DNA of 64,000 bases from Poindextera sp963719975 (GTDB lineage Bacteria > Pseudomonadota > Alphaproteobacteria > Caulobacterales > Caulobacteraceae). The notes under the pieces were generated by a model. It was not told where the DNA came from. It did not search any database and worked only from the letters and a program-made list of their open reading frames with translations. The position numbers and the translations under genes are program-made. Positions 19,954 through 29,734 of this stretch are shown here, in pieces. The DNA lies in NCBI GenBank assembly GCA_963719975.1, contig CAVRED010000012.1, forward strand, positions 62,001-126,000, written 5' to 3'. Each line of letters begins with the position of its first letter. The first letter of the stretch is position 1.

Positions 19954-21483
19954 ATGTCGGACGTCGCGACGCAAGCGGCGGGGCTCGCGATCCGCCTGAA
20001 TCCGGCGGACAACGTGGTCGTCGCCGCCTCGCGCATCGCCAAGGGCGCGAGCGTCGCGGGCGAGGGCGTGCGCGCCGCCGAGCCGATTCCGTTCGGGCAC
20101 AAGCTCGCGACCCGCTTCATCGGCAAGGGCGAGCCGGTGCTGAAGTACGGGCAGTCGATCGGCTCGGCGACCAAGGACATCCCGCCGGGCGCCCACGTGC
20201 ACGTGCAGAACCTCGCCGTCTCCGACGTCAGGCTGGCGGCAAAGGCGCCGGGGCCCGCGCCGCGCGCGCAGGCGCCGCGGACCTTCATGGGTTATCGCCG
20301 CGCGGACGGCCGCACCGGCGTGCGCAACTACGTCGGCGTGCTGACCTCGGTGAATTGTTCGGCGACGGTCGCGCGCCTCATCGCCGAGGCGGCGGAGCGC
20401 ACCGGCCTGCTGCGCGACTATCCGAACGTCGACGGGGTGGTCCCCATCACCCACACGTCCGGCTGCGGCATGGCGGGCGAGGGCGAGGGGTTCGATATGC
20501 TCCGCCGCACCCTCTGGGGCACGGCGGCCAACCCTAACTTCGGCGCCGTCATGCTGGTCGGCCTGGGCTGCGAGGTGGTGCAGACGGGCCGTTTCGCCAA
20601 GGACTACGGCCTTGCCGCCCGAGACGACTTCCAGGCCTTCACCATCCAGGATGTCGGCGGCACGCGCCGGGCGGTCGAGGAGGGTTTGGCGCGGCTGAAG
20701 GAGCTTCTGCCGCTCGCCAACCGCGCCGCGCGCGCCGAGACTCCGGCGAGCGAGATCGTGCTGGGCCTGCAGTGCGGCGGCTCCGACGGCTGGTCGGGCG
20801 TGACCTCCAACCCTGCGCTTGGCGACGCGGCTGACCGGCTCGTCGCCATGGGCGCGACGGTGATCCTCTCCGAGACGCCGGAGATCTACGGCGCCGAGCA
20901 TCTGCTCTACGCCCGCTCGGTCTCCGACGCCGTCAGCGCCAAGCTCCGCGCCCGCCTCGACTGGTGGGAGCGCTACACCCGGCTGCACGGCGCGGAGATG
21001 AACAACAACCCCTCGCCGGGCAACAAGGCGGGGGGCCTCAGCACCATCCTCGAAAAGTCGCTCGGCGCCGTCGCCAAGAGTGGGACCTCGCCGCTGAGCG
21101 ACGTCGTCGAATACGCCGAGCCGCTGAAGACCCGTGGACTGGTGTTCATGGATTCACCGGGCTTCGACCCCTGCTCGGCGACGGGGCAGGTGGCCTCGGG
21201 CGCGACCATGATCGCCTTCACCACCGGCCGCGGCTCGGCGTTCGGCTGCAAGCCATCGCCCTCGATCAAGCTCTCGTCCAACAGCGAAATCTATCGCCGC
21301 ATGAGCGAGGACATCGACGTCGACTGCGGCGGCATCGCGACGGGCGACGCAACGGTTCGCGACAAGGGCGCCGAGGTGCTCGACTGCCTGCTCGACGTGG
21401 CGTCCGGCCGCCAGAGCAAGAGCGAGGCGCTGGGCTACGGCGGGGCCGAGTTCGTGCCCTGGCTGATCGGCGCGGTGATGTAG
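19954..21483 (+). CDS. UxaA-family sugar acid dehydratase (altronate dehydratase-like, SAF plus C-terminal domains)
   Basis: A 509-residue protein carrying both UxaA parts: an N-terminal SAF domain (about 1-100, with GHKLATRFIGKGEPVLKYG) and the large C-terminal domain beginning GVRNYVGVLTSVNCSATVAR. Cysteine motifs HTSGCGMAG, GLQCGGSDGWSG and GSAFGCKPSPSIK are probable metal or iron-sulfur ligands. UxaA enzymes dehydrate sugar acids such as D-altronate; here the likely substrate is the acid made by the AKR and lactonase. ATG at 19954 follows AGAGGG; the longer upstream frame runs through the promoter region and was not used. Confidence 0.88.
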   Translation: MSDVATQAAGLAIRLNPADNVVVAASRIAKGASVAGEGVRAAEPIPFGHKLATRFIGKGEPVLKYGQSIGSATKDIPPGAHVHVQNLAVSDVRLAAKAPGPAPRAQAPRTFMGYRRADGRTGVRNYVGVLTSVNCSATVARLIAEAAERTGLLRDYPNVDGVVPITHTSGCGMAGEGEGFDMLRRTLWGTAANPNFGAVMLVGLGCEVVQTGRFAKDYGLAARDDFQAFTIQDVGGTRRAVEEGLARLKELLPLANRAARAETPASEIVLGLQCGGSDGWSGVTSNPALGDAADRLVAMGATVILSETPEIYGAEHLLYARSVSDAVSAKLRARLDWWERYTRLHGAEMNNNPSPGNKAGGLSTILEKSLGAVAKSGTSPLSDVVEYAEPLKTRGLVFMDSPGFDPCSATGQVASGATMIAFTTGRGSAFGCKPSPSIKLSSNSEIYRRMSEDIDVDCGGIATGDATVRDKGAEVLDCLLDVASGRQSKSEALGYGGAEFVPWLIGAVM

Positions 21484-21494
21484 TCGTCAGACCC

Positions 21495-22916
21495 ATGCCG
21501 CTCGACATCGTCCCCTTCATCGACGGCAAGCCGCGCGACCTTGCCCCCGCGCTCGAACAGCGCAACCCCGCCGATCCGGCCGAGGTGGTCGCGCGCCTGC
21601 CCGAGAGCGGACCCGGGCTCGTGGCGGAGGCCGCCGCGGCGGCCCGCGGGGCGCTTGGCGGGCTCGCGCCCATCGAGGCGCGCGCCGACGCGCTCGACCG
21701 CATCGGCGCCGCCCTTGCGGCCCGGTCGGGCGACCTCGCCGCCCTGATCACGCGCGAGACCGGCAAGACGATCAACGACGCCGCGGGCGAGGTGATGCGC
21801 GCATCGCGCCTGTTCCGTTTTTTCGCCGGCGAGGCCCTGCGCATCACCGGCGAGCGCTTCAACTCCGTGCGGCCCGGGGTGAGCGTCGAGGTGGCCTACG
21901 AGCCCGTCGGCGTCGTCGGCGCCATCACCCCCTGGAACTTCCCCATCGCCATCCCGGCCTGGAAGATCGCGCCGGCGATCGCGTTCGGGAATGCGGTGGT
22001 CTGGAAGCCCTCCGAGCACGCGACCGCGACGGCCGCCGCCCTCATGCGGATTGTCGCCGAGGCCGGGCTGCCGGCCGGCGCGGTGAACATGCTCCCCGGC
22101 GCCGGCCCGACCGGCGCGGCGCTGGTCGAGGACGCGGGCGTCGACGCCATCTCCTTCACCGGTTCCGAGGCGACCGGCCGCGGCGTCCGCATCGGCGCGG
22201 CCACCCGCGGCGCGCGGGTGCAGGCGGAGATGGGCGGCGTGAACGGGCTCGTCGTGCTCGCCGACGCCGACCTCGATCTTGCAACCGAGACCCTGGTCAA
22301 CGGCGCCTTCTTCGCCGCCGGCCAGCGATGCACGGCGACCGCGCGCGTGATCGTCGAGGAGTCCGTCGCGGACGCCCTGATCGAGCGGGTGAAGGCGCGC
22401 GTTGCGCGGATGAAGGTCGGCGACCCCGCCGACAAGGCGACAGAGGTCGGGCCGCTGGTCTCGATGAAGCAGAAGACGAGCGTGCTCGCCGGCATCGAGG
22501 CGATGCGCCGCGCCGGGCGGTCAGCCGTGGTCGCAGGCCGCGCCGATGCGCCGGCCTGTTTCGTCGATCCGGTGCTGTTCGACCGCGTGGGGCCAGACGA
22601 CCTCGTCGCGCGCGAGGAGGTGTTCGGGCCGGTCGCGGGCCTGATCCGCGTCGCCGGTTATGACGAGGCGCTTTCGGTCGCGAACGCGGTCCGCTTCGGG
22701 CTCTGCGCCGGCATCTGCACGACCTCGCTGAAGTATGCGGAACACTTCAAGCGGAACGCCCGCGTCGGGATGGTGATGGTCAACCTGCCCACGGCCGGGG
22801 TCGATTACCACGCGCCCTTCGGCGGGGTGAAAGCCTCGAGCTATGGCCCCCGCGAACAGGGCCGCGCGGCGCGCGAATTCTTCACGGTCACCAAGACCGC
22901 CTACCAGCGCCCGTAA
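21495..22916 (+). CDS. NAD(P)-dependent aldehyde dehydrogenase, probable alpha-ketoglutarate semialdehyde dehydrogenase
   Basis: A 473-residue ALDH starting 11 bp after the uxaA stop. The NAD(P) region has PWNFPIAIPAWKIAPA and FTGSEATG, the general base is Glu245 (AEMGG) and the nucleophile Cys279 (GQRCTATARV). ALDHs paired with a XylX-like dehydratase usually oxidise alpha-ketoglutarate semialdehyde to 2-oxoglutarate, the last step of Weimberg-type pentose oxidation. An alternative is oxidation of lactaldehyde from rhamnose. The sequence alone does not separate these. Confidence 0.85.
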   Translation: MPLDIVPFIDGKPRDLAPALEQRNPADPAEVVARLPESGPGLVAEAAAAARGALGGLAPIEARADALDRIGAALAARSGDLAALITRETGKTINDAAGEVMRASRLFRFFAGEALRITGERFNSVRPGVSVEVAYEPVGVVGAITPWNFPIAIPAWKIAPAIAFGNAVVWKPSEHATATAAALMRIVAEAGLPAGAVNMLPGAGPTGAALVEDAGVDAISFTGSEATGRGVRIGAATRGARVQAEMGGVNGLVVLADADLDLATETLVNGAFFAAGQRCTATARVIVEESVADALIERVKARVARMKVGDPADKATEVGPLVSMKQKTSVLAGIEAMRRAGRSAVVAGRADAPACFVDPVLFDRVGPDDLVAREEVFGPVAGLIRVAGYDEALSVANAVRFGLCAGICTTSLKYAEHFKRNARVGMVMVNLPTAGVDYHAPFGGVKASSYGPREQGRAAREFFTVTKTAYQRP

Positions 22917-22922
22917 CAAGAC

Positions 22923-23064
22923 CTCTCCCAGAGGGAGAGGGAGGGGCCCGGAGCGAAGCGACCGGGACGGTGAGGGGTTACGGCCTCTCGGATTAGCCTG
23001 CAGCGGCGTACGCCCTCATCCTCCCATTGCTGCGCAATGGGCCCCTCCTTCTCCCCCGGGAGAA
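22923..23064. repeat. Intergenic hairpin-rich element between convergent genes, likely bidirectional terminator
   Basis: Three perfect hairpins occur in 142 bp: CTCTCCC-AGA-GGGAGAG (22923-22939), CCCATTGC-TGC-GCAATGGG (23023-23041) and TTCTCCC-CC-GGGAGAA (23049-23064). It fills the gap between the convergent ALDH and PhyH genes. This style of CCCTC-rich palindromic filler is a common dispersed repeat in high-GC proteobacteria. No T-tract follows, so termination is an inference. Confidence 0.6.
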
Positions 23065-23084
23065 GTTTGGAAGGGGCGGCCGAC

Positions 23085-24014
23085 CTAGTCGGCCGGCTGC
23101 GCCGGCCGGCGTTCGGCGGCCATCTCGGCCAGGATCTCCTTCTGGCGCTCGGCGTTGTCGGGGCGGACCCAGGGGCGGACGATGTCCTCAAGGCCGCGCC
23201 AGGCGTAGGGGTCCTCGCCGGCGATCATGACGATGTCGCGCACGTCGGGCCGCGCGCGGGTGGCCCCGAGAGTCCAGGGCAGCATCGACTCGGCCGACAT
23301 GTAGTGGGTGACCAACGCGCGCCTGAACCCGGCCCTCGCGCGGTTCGGAAGCGAGCGGTGCAGCACGTGGCCGTTGAAGAAGGCGACCCCGCCGGCCTTC
23401 AGCTCCACCGGCACGCCGCCCTCGCGGTCGTAGCCGTGGCCATAGGCCTCTTCGGCGCCGTCGAAGCGATCGTCGCCGTGCGGCCGGATCGGATAGAGCA
23501 CGCCGGGCGCCTGCGAGCCCGGGTGCATCCACATGCAGCCGTTCTCGATCACCGCGTCGTCCAGCGCGATCCAGGCCCCGCACAGCGAGCGGTCACGGGT
23601 CGGAATGTAGTGCTCGTCCTGGTGCCAGGCCTGCCCGGGCTTGCCGGTGCGCTTGACGAAGACCATCGTCTGCATGGCCTTCACGTTCGGGCTGATCAGC
23701 GTCTCGAGGATCGGCACGATGCGAGGGTGAGCCATCGCCGCCCGCACCAAGGGCGAGATCTTGTGCGGCATGTGGATGGCGAGGATGTCGCCGACCAGCT
23801 CGTCATCGGACCGTCCGTCCCGCGGCTCGCCGCCGGCGATCTCTCCGCGCTCGCCCAGCGCGACCGCCACGATCTCCGCGCGCAAGGCCTCGACCTCGTC
23901 GGTGGTCAGCAGGCCCTCGATGGCGACGAAGCCGTCGCGGTCGTAGGCGGCTTTCACCGTCGCAAGATCGGCCACGTCTGCGGATTTGGCGCTTGCCCTG
24001 GTCTCATCGAGCAT
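23085..24014 (-). CDS. Phytanoyl-CoA dioxygenase (PhyH) family protein
   Basis: A 309-residue Fe(II)/2-oxoglutarate oxygenase. The iron motif is in QAWHQDEHYIP (HxD), the distal His in NGHVLHRSLPN, and the 2-oxoglutarate Arg in GFRRALVTHY. It is convergent with the aldehyde dehydrogenase and divergent from the rhamnosidase, sharing a 73-bp promoter gap that holds the GATCA-N4-CGATCAT motif. It is not a close copy of the PhyH at 8870. Substrate unknown; sugar-island context suggests a plant-derived or glycosidic compound. Confidence 0.88.
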   Translation of the reverse strand: MLDETRASAKSADVADLATVKAAYDRDGFVAIEGLLTTDEVEALRAEIVAVALGERGEIAGGEPRDGRSDDELVGDILAIHMPHKISPLVRAAMAHPRIVPILETLISPNVKAMQTMVFVKRTGKPGQAWHQDEHYIPTRDRSLCGAWIALDDAVIENGCMWMHPGSQAPGVLYPIRPHGDDRFDGAEEAYGHGYDREGGVPVELKAGGVAFFNGHVLHRSLPNRARAGFRRALVTHYMSAESMLPWTLGATRARPDVRDIVMIAGEDPYAWRGLEDIVRPWVRPDNAERQKEILAEMAAERRPAQPAD

Positions 24015-24028
24015 GGTTGCTCATCGTT

Positions 24029-24044
24029 GATCAAATTCGATCAT
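24029..24044. promoter_or_regulatory. Candidate operator GATCA-AATT-CGATCAT in the PhyH/rhamnosidase divergent promoter
   Basis: This matches the motif at 19874-19889 in both half-sites and spacing. It also contains a symmetric TGATC-N6-GATCA core (24028-24043). It lies 44 bp upstream of the rhamnosidase ATG and 15 bp upstream of the PhyH start codon, where a repressor could block both promoters. Confidence 0.5.
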
Positions 24045-24087
24045 CTGTCCAACGAGACGGCCTTCGAAGCGGCCGCGAGGGAGCGCG

Positions 24088-26638
24088 ATGACCACACCGC
24101 TTAGGCCGCCGTTCGTCTGGACGCCAAAGCAGGAGATCGATCCTGGCGGCGGGCGGCGGGTCTACCTGGGGGCCGGGGGACGGCCGTTCGAGAAGAACCG
24201 CTGGTTCCTCTTTCGCAAGCGCGTCGAACTGCCGGCCAGGCCGGCAAGCGCGCCGCTCTCCATCACGGTCGACGGGCGTTACGTGCTCTTCGTGAATGGC
24301 AAGCAGATCGGTCGCGGACCGGTGCGCTGCACGCCGCTCTTCCAGCGCTATGACGACTACGACCTTGCGCCACATCTTCGCGCCGGCGCCAACGTCATCG
24401 CCGTGCTGGTCCACACCTATGGGACGGACACCGCCTTCTACGAGACGGTCAAGGGCATGTGGCAGCCCATGTTTGGCGACGGCGGCCTGTGGGTTCAAGG
24501 CGCGGCGGCGGGCGTGTCGCTGTCGACCGACGGCGGCTGGCGCTGCACCCAGTCGAGCGCCTGGACCCAGGACGTCCCCCAGTCGAACCACTCGCTCGGC
24601 TTCATCGAGGACCTGGACGCCGCTCGCCTGACCGAGGGCTGGACGGACGTCGATTTCGACGACACCGCCTGGGACGAGGCCCGCCCGCTGCTCTTCGGCG
24701 GCGGCGGAGCCGAAGCGCCCTACGGCGGGATGCAGACGCGCCCGTTCCCGACGCTGGTCCCGCGCGGCGTCCCGATGCTTCAGGAGCGGCTCGAGGCCGC
24801 CAAGCGCATCGTCTGGATCAAGGGCCTCTATCCGGACCCGGACCTGGTGTTCCATCGCCGCAGCTACGACGAGCCTCTTGTCGAGGCGCCGGCGAACGCG
24901 GTCGCCCGGGCCGAGGATCTGCTCAGGCTCGAGGGCGCGCGGGCCGTCGTGCGAACCGAGCCGGGACGCGACGTCGCCATCCTGCTCGACTTCGGCCGCA
25001 TCATGACCGGCCGGCCGTTCATCGAGCTCGAGGCGCGCGGCGGCGAGATCGTCGAGATCGCCTGCGCCGAAAGCCTGCCCGGCGAGTGGGACGCCGGCGG
25101 CCCGCCGCCCGATGCGCGCATCACGCCCAAGCCATGGCTCGGCGAGGACGCCCACCTTTGCCGCTACCGCGCCAAGGCGGGCGTGCAGCGGTTCGAGCGG
25201 TTCGAGTGGTGCGCGATCCGCTGGGTGCAGCTCGTGGTGCGCAACGCGCCCGCCGGGCTGACCATCCGCGGCTTTGGGGCCAACCTCGTCAACTACCCGG
25301 TCGAGTCTACGAGGGCGCTTCAGCTGCTCCGACGACCTGCTGACCCGGCTCTGGGCCACCGGCGCCTACACGCTTCGCCAGTGCATGCACGACGCCTGGG
25401 AAGATTGCCCCAGCCGCGAGCAGCGCCAATGGCTGGGTGACGTCACGGTGGAGAACCTGGTCGGCCATGCCGCTTTCGGGCCGTGCGTCGCCCCGCTGAC
25501 GGCCAAGTTCCTCGCCCAGGCGGCTGAAAGTCAGCGTCCGGACGGTCTGACCCAGATGTTCGCGCCCGGCGACCACCGGGTGAACGGGCTCCTGATCCCC
25601 GACTGGACCCTGCAGTGGATCCTCTGCGCCGGCGATCATCTGGATCTGACCGGCGACCTCGACACGATCGAAGCGATCTTCCCTTCGATCCTGAAGGCGC
25701 TGGCGTGGTTCGAGCGGCTGATCGATGCGAACGGCCTCGTCGCCGACCTGCCCTACTGGCACTTCATGGACTGGTCCGGCGTCGGCCGCGAAGGCGAGGC
25801 CGGCGCGCTCAACGCCCAGCTCGCCGGCGCGCTTCGGGTCGCCGCCCGACTTGCTCAGGCGCTGGGCTGGGCGCGCGAGGCGGAGCGGCTGAGCGCCCGC
25901 GCCCGCTCGATCGGCGAGGCGCTCGAAGTCCGCCACTGGGACGCCCGCCGCGGCGTCTATGTCGACATCGTCGATCCGGTCACCGGCGCCCAGGACCTGC
26001 GCATCTCCCAGCACGCCAACGCCGCGATCACGCTCTGGGGCGAGGCGGACGGCCAGCGCCTGGCGCGGGCGCTGGACCGGATCACGGACTCGGGCCGGCT
26101 GACCTTCACCGCCGGTCCGCCGATCGCCCCGAGGGGCGAGACGCTGGATCTGGAAGAGGGAGTGGTGCTGGCCAACACCTTCTACAGCCACTTCGTCTAC
26201 GAGGCGCTGGGCGGCCAGGGCCGCCTCGCCGATGCGCTTCGGCTGATGCGCGAGCGCTTCGGGCCGATGTTGGACAAGGGCGCGACCACGCTTTGGGAAA
26301 GCTTCGCGCCGACCGCCAGCCTCTGCCACGGCTTCTCGGCCTCGCCGACCCACCAGCTGTCGCGCCGGATGCTGGGCGTGGCGCCGGCCAAACCCGGCTT
26401 CGCCGAGATCGTGGTCGCCCCGGACCTCGCCGGACTGGACCACGCCGAGGGCGTCGTGCCGACGCGGGTCGGCGACGTCGAGGTCAGGCTCGATCGCGAC
26501 GGAGACGGCTTCGTCGCTCGGGTCACCGCACCGGAGGGTGTTGCGACCTCGCTTGTGTCCGCGCCTGGCCTGAAGGCCGCGTCGGCGGCCAAGACCCACG
26601 GCGGCAAGCTCGAGCGCCGCTTCGTCCACGCCGGTTGA
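24088..26638 (+). CDS. GH78 alpha-L-rhamnosidase, interrupted by one frameshift region
   Basis: The N-terminal frame (24088 to about 25305) encodes beta-sandwich and carbohydrate-binding regions such as FVNGKQIGRGPVRCTPLFQR. The C-terminal frame holds the GH78 (alpha/alpha)6 barrel: HDAWEDCPSREQRQWLGD contains the conserved acidic cluster and GATTLWESF the second acidic motif. The span is 850 codons plus one base. Near 25305-25321 the text carries an apparent CT insertion and loss of a T; correcting both gives NYPVEYEGAFSCSDDLLTRL. The enzyme releases terminal L-rhamnose for the rha pathway. No signal peptide is evident, so it probably works on imported glycosides. Confidence 0.88.
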
Positions 26639-26706
26639 AAGGGGGGTCGGCCTGGCCGTATCCTCCTGGGCTGACAGAGACAGAGACTTCCCCAAGGAGG
26701 CCGCCG

Positions 26707-27898
26707 ATGGCCTACGTGCAGGACCAGATCGTCCACGACGCCAACTCCCACCTGATGGAGTTGCCGGACTGCCTGGATCCCTACTTCGACAAGACCTCGC
26801 TCGCGCGCTACCACGCGCTGCCGATCTTCAAGCACAAGCTCGGCCGGCCCGGGTGGGCCGAGGCCGCCCGCCGCCAACACCAGGATCCTGAGTTCCGCGC
26901 CGGCGCCGAGGAGAACATCCTCCTGCGCAAGAACCAGCAGGCGCTTGGCGCCTTCGTGCGCGAGGACCGGCCGAAGGCGATCGACTTCCTCGGCTTTGCG
27001 AGCCAGCTCGTCTTCACCACCTTCTGCCTCGGCAACTTCCAGCTCGAGTACGGCGAGCGACGTCGACCTGGCCTACGCCGCGGCCACCGCCCACAACCGG
27101 ATGATGACCGACTTCTGCTCGGTCGACCGGCGCCTGCTCGCCACCGGCTATGTGCCGCTGATGGACTTCGAGCGCGCCGCCGCCGCGACCAAGGAGGCGA
27201 TCGAGCTGGGCGCGAAGGCGATCCTGATCGCGTCGCGCTGCCCCAAGGGCCATTCGCCCAGCCACGTCGGCTTCGATCCGGTGTGGGCGCAGGCCGAGGA
27301 AGCGGGCCTTCCGATCCTCTTCCACGTCGGCGGCGAGGAGAAGCTGAACCCCGACTACTTCGAGAACGGATGCCAGAGGGTGAAGGACTTCCACGGCGGG
27401 GAGGAGAACTTCACCTCCGTCTCGTTCATGCCGATCCCCAACTCGGTGATGCAGACCCTGGCCTGCCTGATCATCGACGGCGTCATGGACCGGTTCCCCA
27501 AGCTGAAGTTCGGCGCGATCGAGCTCGGCGCCTCATGGGTCCCGAGCTGGATGCGGTTCATGGACTCCGCCCACGCCGCCTTCTTCAAGAACGAGGAGCG
27601 GCTGCACCGGCTCTCGGCCCCGCCCAGCGAGATCGTTCGCCGGCAGGTCCGGGTCACGCCCTATCCGCACGAGCAGACCGGCTGGATCATCGCCAATTCA
27701 GGCGAGGAGGTCTGCCTCTTCTCCTCCGACTTCCCGCACGTCGAAGGCGGCCGCAATCCGCTCAAACGCTTCAACGACGCGCTTGAGGGGACGCCGCAGC
27801 CGGCGATCGACCGCTTCTACCGCGAGAACTTCATCGACCTCATGGGCGAGGGGCTGGCGCCGGACTTGAGGCGGCCGAAACACTTGCAGGCTGCGTAG
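26707..27898 (+). CDS. Amidohydrolase_2 family metal-dependent hydrolase/decarboxylase (one frameshift)
   Basis: The protein starts at ATG 26707 after AAGGAGG. Residues 1-117 run to FQLEYG, where the frame breaks near 27055. The second frame continues with DVDLAYAAATAHNRM, LPILFHVGGEEK (metal His), FGAIELGASWVPSW and FSSDFPHVEGG (metal Asp). Removing the G at 27055 restores EYGSDVDLAYA, and the span is 397 codons plus one base. This family includes decarboxylases such as ACMSD-like enzymes and hydrolases. It lies 68 bp after the rhamnosidase and could share its transcript. Substrate unknown. Confidence 0.82.
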
Positions 27899-27919
27899 AA
27901 ACACAATCAAAACCGTCAT

Positions 27920-28004
27920 GGCCCGGCTTGTCCGGGCCACCCATGATCACCGTCGGACGTGAGTGTTCATGGGTCCCCCGCATTCCGCTTCGCTCCAGCG
28001 GGGG
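27920..28004. repeat. Intergenic palindromic repeat element
   Basis: Two hairpins are visible: GGCCCGG-CTTGT-CCGGGCC (27920-27938) and CCCCCGC-N16-GCGGGGG (27975-28004), flanked by GTCATGG and GGATGACGG. This resembles a dispersed GTCAT...GGATGAC intergenic repeat seen in many alphaproteobacteria. It sits between the amidohydrolase and the GMC oxidoreductase and may attenuate read-through. Confidence 0.55.
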
Positions 28005-28027
28005 ATGACGGTGATATGTAGTGAACC

Positions 28028-29660
28028 GTGCACCAGTCAGAGCCAATCCGACCTGACACCCTCGGCGCGTTCGACTTCGTCATCGTCGGCGCGGGCACGG
28101 CCGGGTGCGTGCTGGCCAATCGGCTGAGCGCCGATCCGCGGCGCCGGGTGTTGCTGCTCGAGGCCGGCGGGCATGACCGGCTGTTCTGGGTGAACGTGCC
28201 GATCGGCTACCTCTATACCCAGGGAAAGCCGCGCACGGACTGGTGCTTCTCAACGGTCGAAGAGCCGGGCCTCGGCGGGCGGGCGCTCAAGTATCCGCGC
28301 GGCAAACTGCTGGGCGGCTCGTCCTCGATCAACGGCATGATCTACATGCGCGGCCAGGCCGCGGACTACGACCATTGGCGCCAGCTCGGCCTGGCCGGCT
28401 GGGGCTGGAGCGATGTCCTGCCCTATTTTCTGAAGTCGGAGGATCATTTCGGCGGGGCGAGCGAGATGCACGGGGCCGGCGGGCCGCTGAAGGTCGCCCG
28501 CCAACGGCTCAGCTGGCCGATCCTCGAGGCGTTCCGCGACGCCGCGGCGGAGTGCGGAATCCCGTACACGGACGATTTCAATCGCGGCGACAACTTCGGC
28601 AGCGCCCTGTTCGAGGTGAACCAGCATCGCGGCTTCCGCTGGAACGCCGCCCGCGGGTTCCTTCGGCCGGTGATGCGCCGGCCGAACCTGAGGGTGGTCA
28701 CCGGCGCGCAGGTCGAGCGGCTGGTGATCGAGGACGGCCGGGTGAGCGGCGTTCGCGTGCGCACCCGGGCCGGGCCGGCCATCGCCGAGGCCCGCGGCGA
28801 GGTGATCCTGGCCGCCGGCGCCATCGGCTCGCCGCAGGTCCTCCAGCTCAGCGGCGTCGGGCCGGGCGCTTTGCTGCAGCGGCTTCGGCATCCCAGTCGT
28901 CGAGGACGTGCCGGCGGTTGGAGGCAACCTGCAGGATCACCTGCAGATCCGCACGGTGTTCAAGGTCAATGGCGGGACGCTGAACAGTCGCGCCGGCTCG
29001 CTCCTCGGTCAGGCCCTGATCGCGGCGGAATATGGCCTGTTCCGCACCGGCCCGATGTCGATGGCGCCCAGCCAGCTCGGGATGTTCGCCTATTCGTCCG
29101 ATCGCCAGGCGACGCCGAACCTCGAGTACCACGTCCAGCCGCTCAGCCTGGACGCCTTCGGCGAGCCTCTGCACCGCTTCGACGCCCTCACCGCCTCGGT
29201 CTGCAATATCCGCCCGCGCAGCCGCGGCGAGGTCGCCCTGACCAGCCCAGATCCGGCCGCCGCGCCGGCGATCCGGCCCAACTATCTCTCAGACCCGGCC
29301 GACCGGACGGTGGCGCTCGAAGCGGTGGCGCTGACCCGCCGCATCTGCGCCGCGCCGGCGTTCGCCGCCTACCAGCCGGAGGAATTCCGTCCCGGGGCGG
29401 CGATCATCGAGCCGGCCGAACTCCTGGCGGCGATCGGACGCATCTCGACCACCATCTTCCACCCGGTCGGCACCTGCCGGATGGGCGTCGACGAGGGCGC
29501 GGTCGTCGATGGGTCGCTTCGGGTGCGCGGCGTCGCTGGCCTGCGCGTCGCCGACGCCTCGGTCATGCCGGCGATCACCTCCGGCAACACCAACGCGCCG
29601 ACCACGATGATCGCCGAAAAGGCCGCCGACATGGTCCTGGCCGACGCCCGCGACGCCTGA
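28028..29660 (+). CDS. GMC-family FAD oxidoreductase, choline dehydrogenase-like (one frameshift)
   Basis: The FAD-binding motif VIVGAGTAGCVLANRL is near the N-terminus, followed by the GMC signature region PRGKLLGGSSSINGMIYMRG. The frame breaks at 28884, where one extra T splits LLQRLGIPVVEDVPAVGGNL. The remainder has the active-site His in STTIFHPVGTCRMG and the ITSGNTNAPT C-terminal signature. The length is 544 codons plus one base. It would oxidise an alcohol to an aldehyde using FAD. The start is GTG at 28028. The following diiron protein and alcohol dehydrogenase are in the same direction at short spacing. Confidence 0.87.
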
Positions 29661-29734
29661 ACGCCGTTCACTTGTGGCTTGCGGAACAAGGGCCGCTCGC
29701 GCATCCTTCAGGGGCTGACGAAGGAGCGCTCCCG

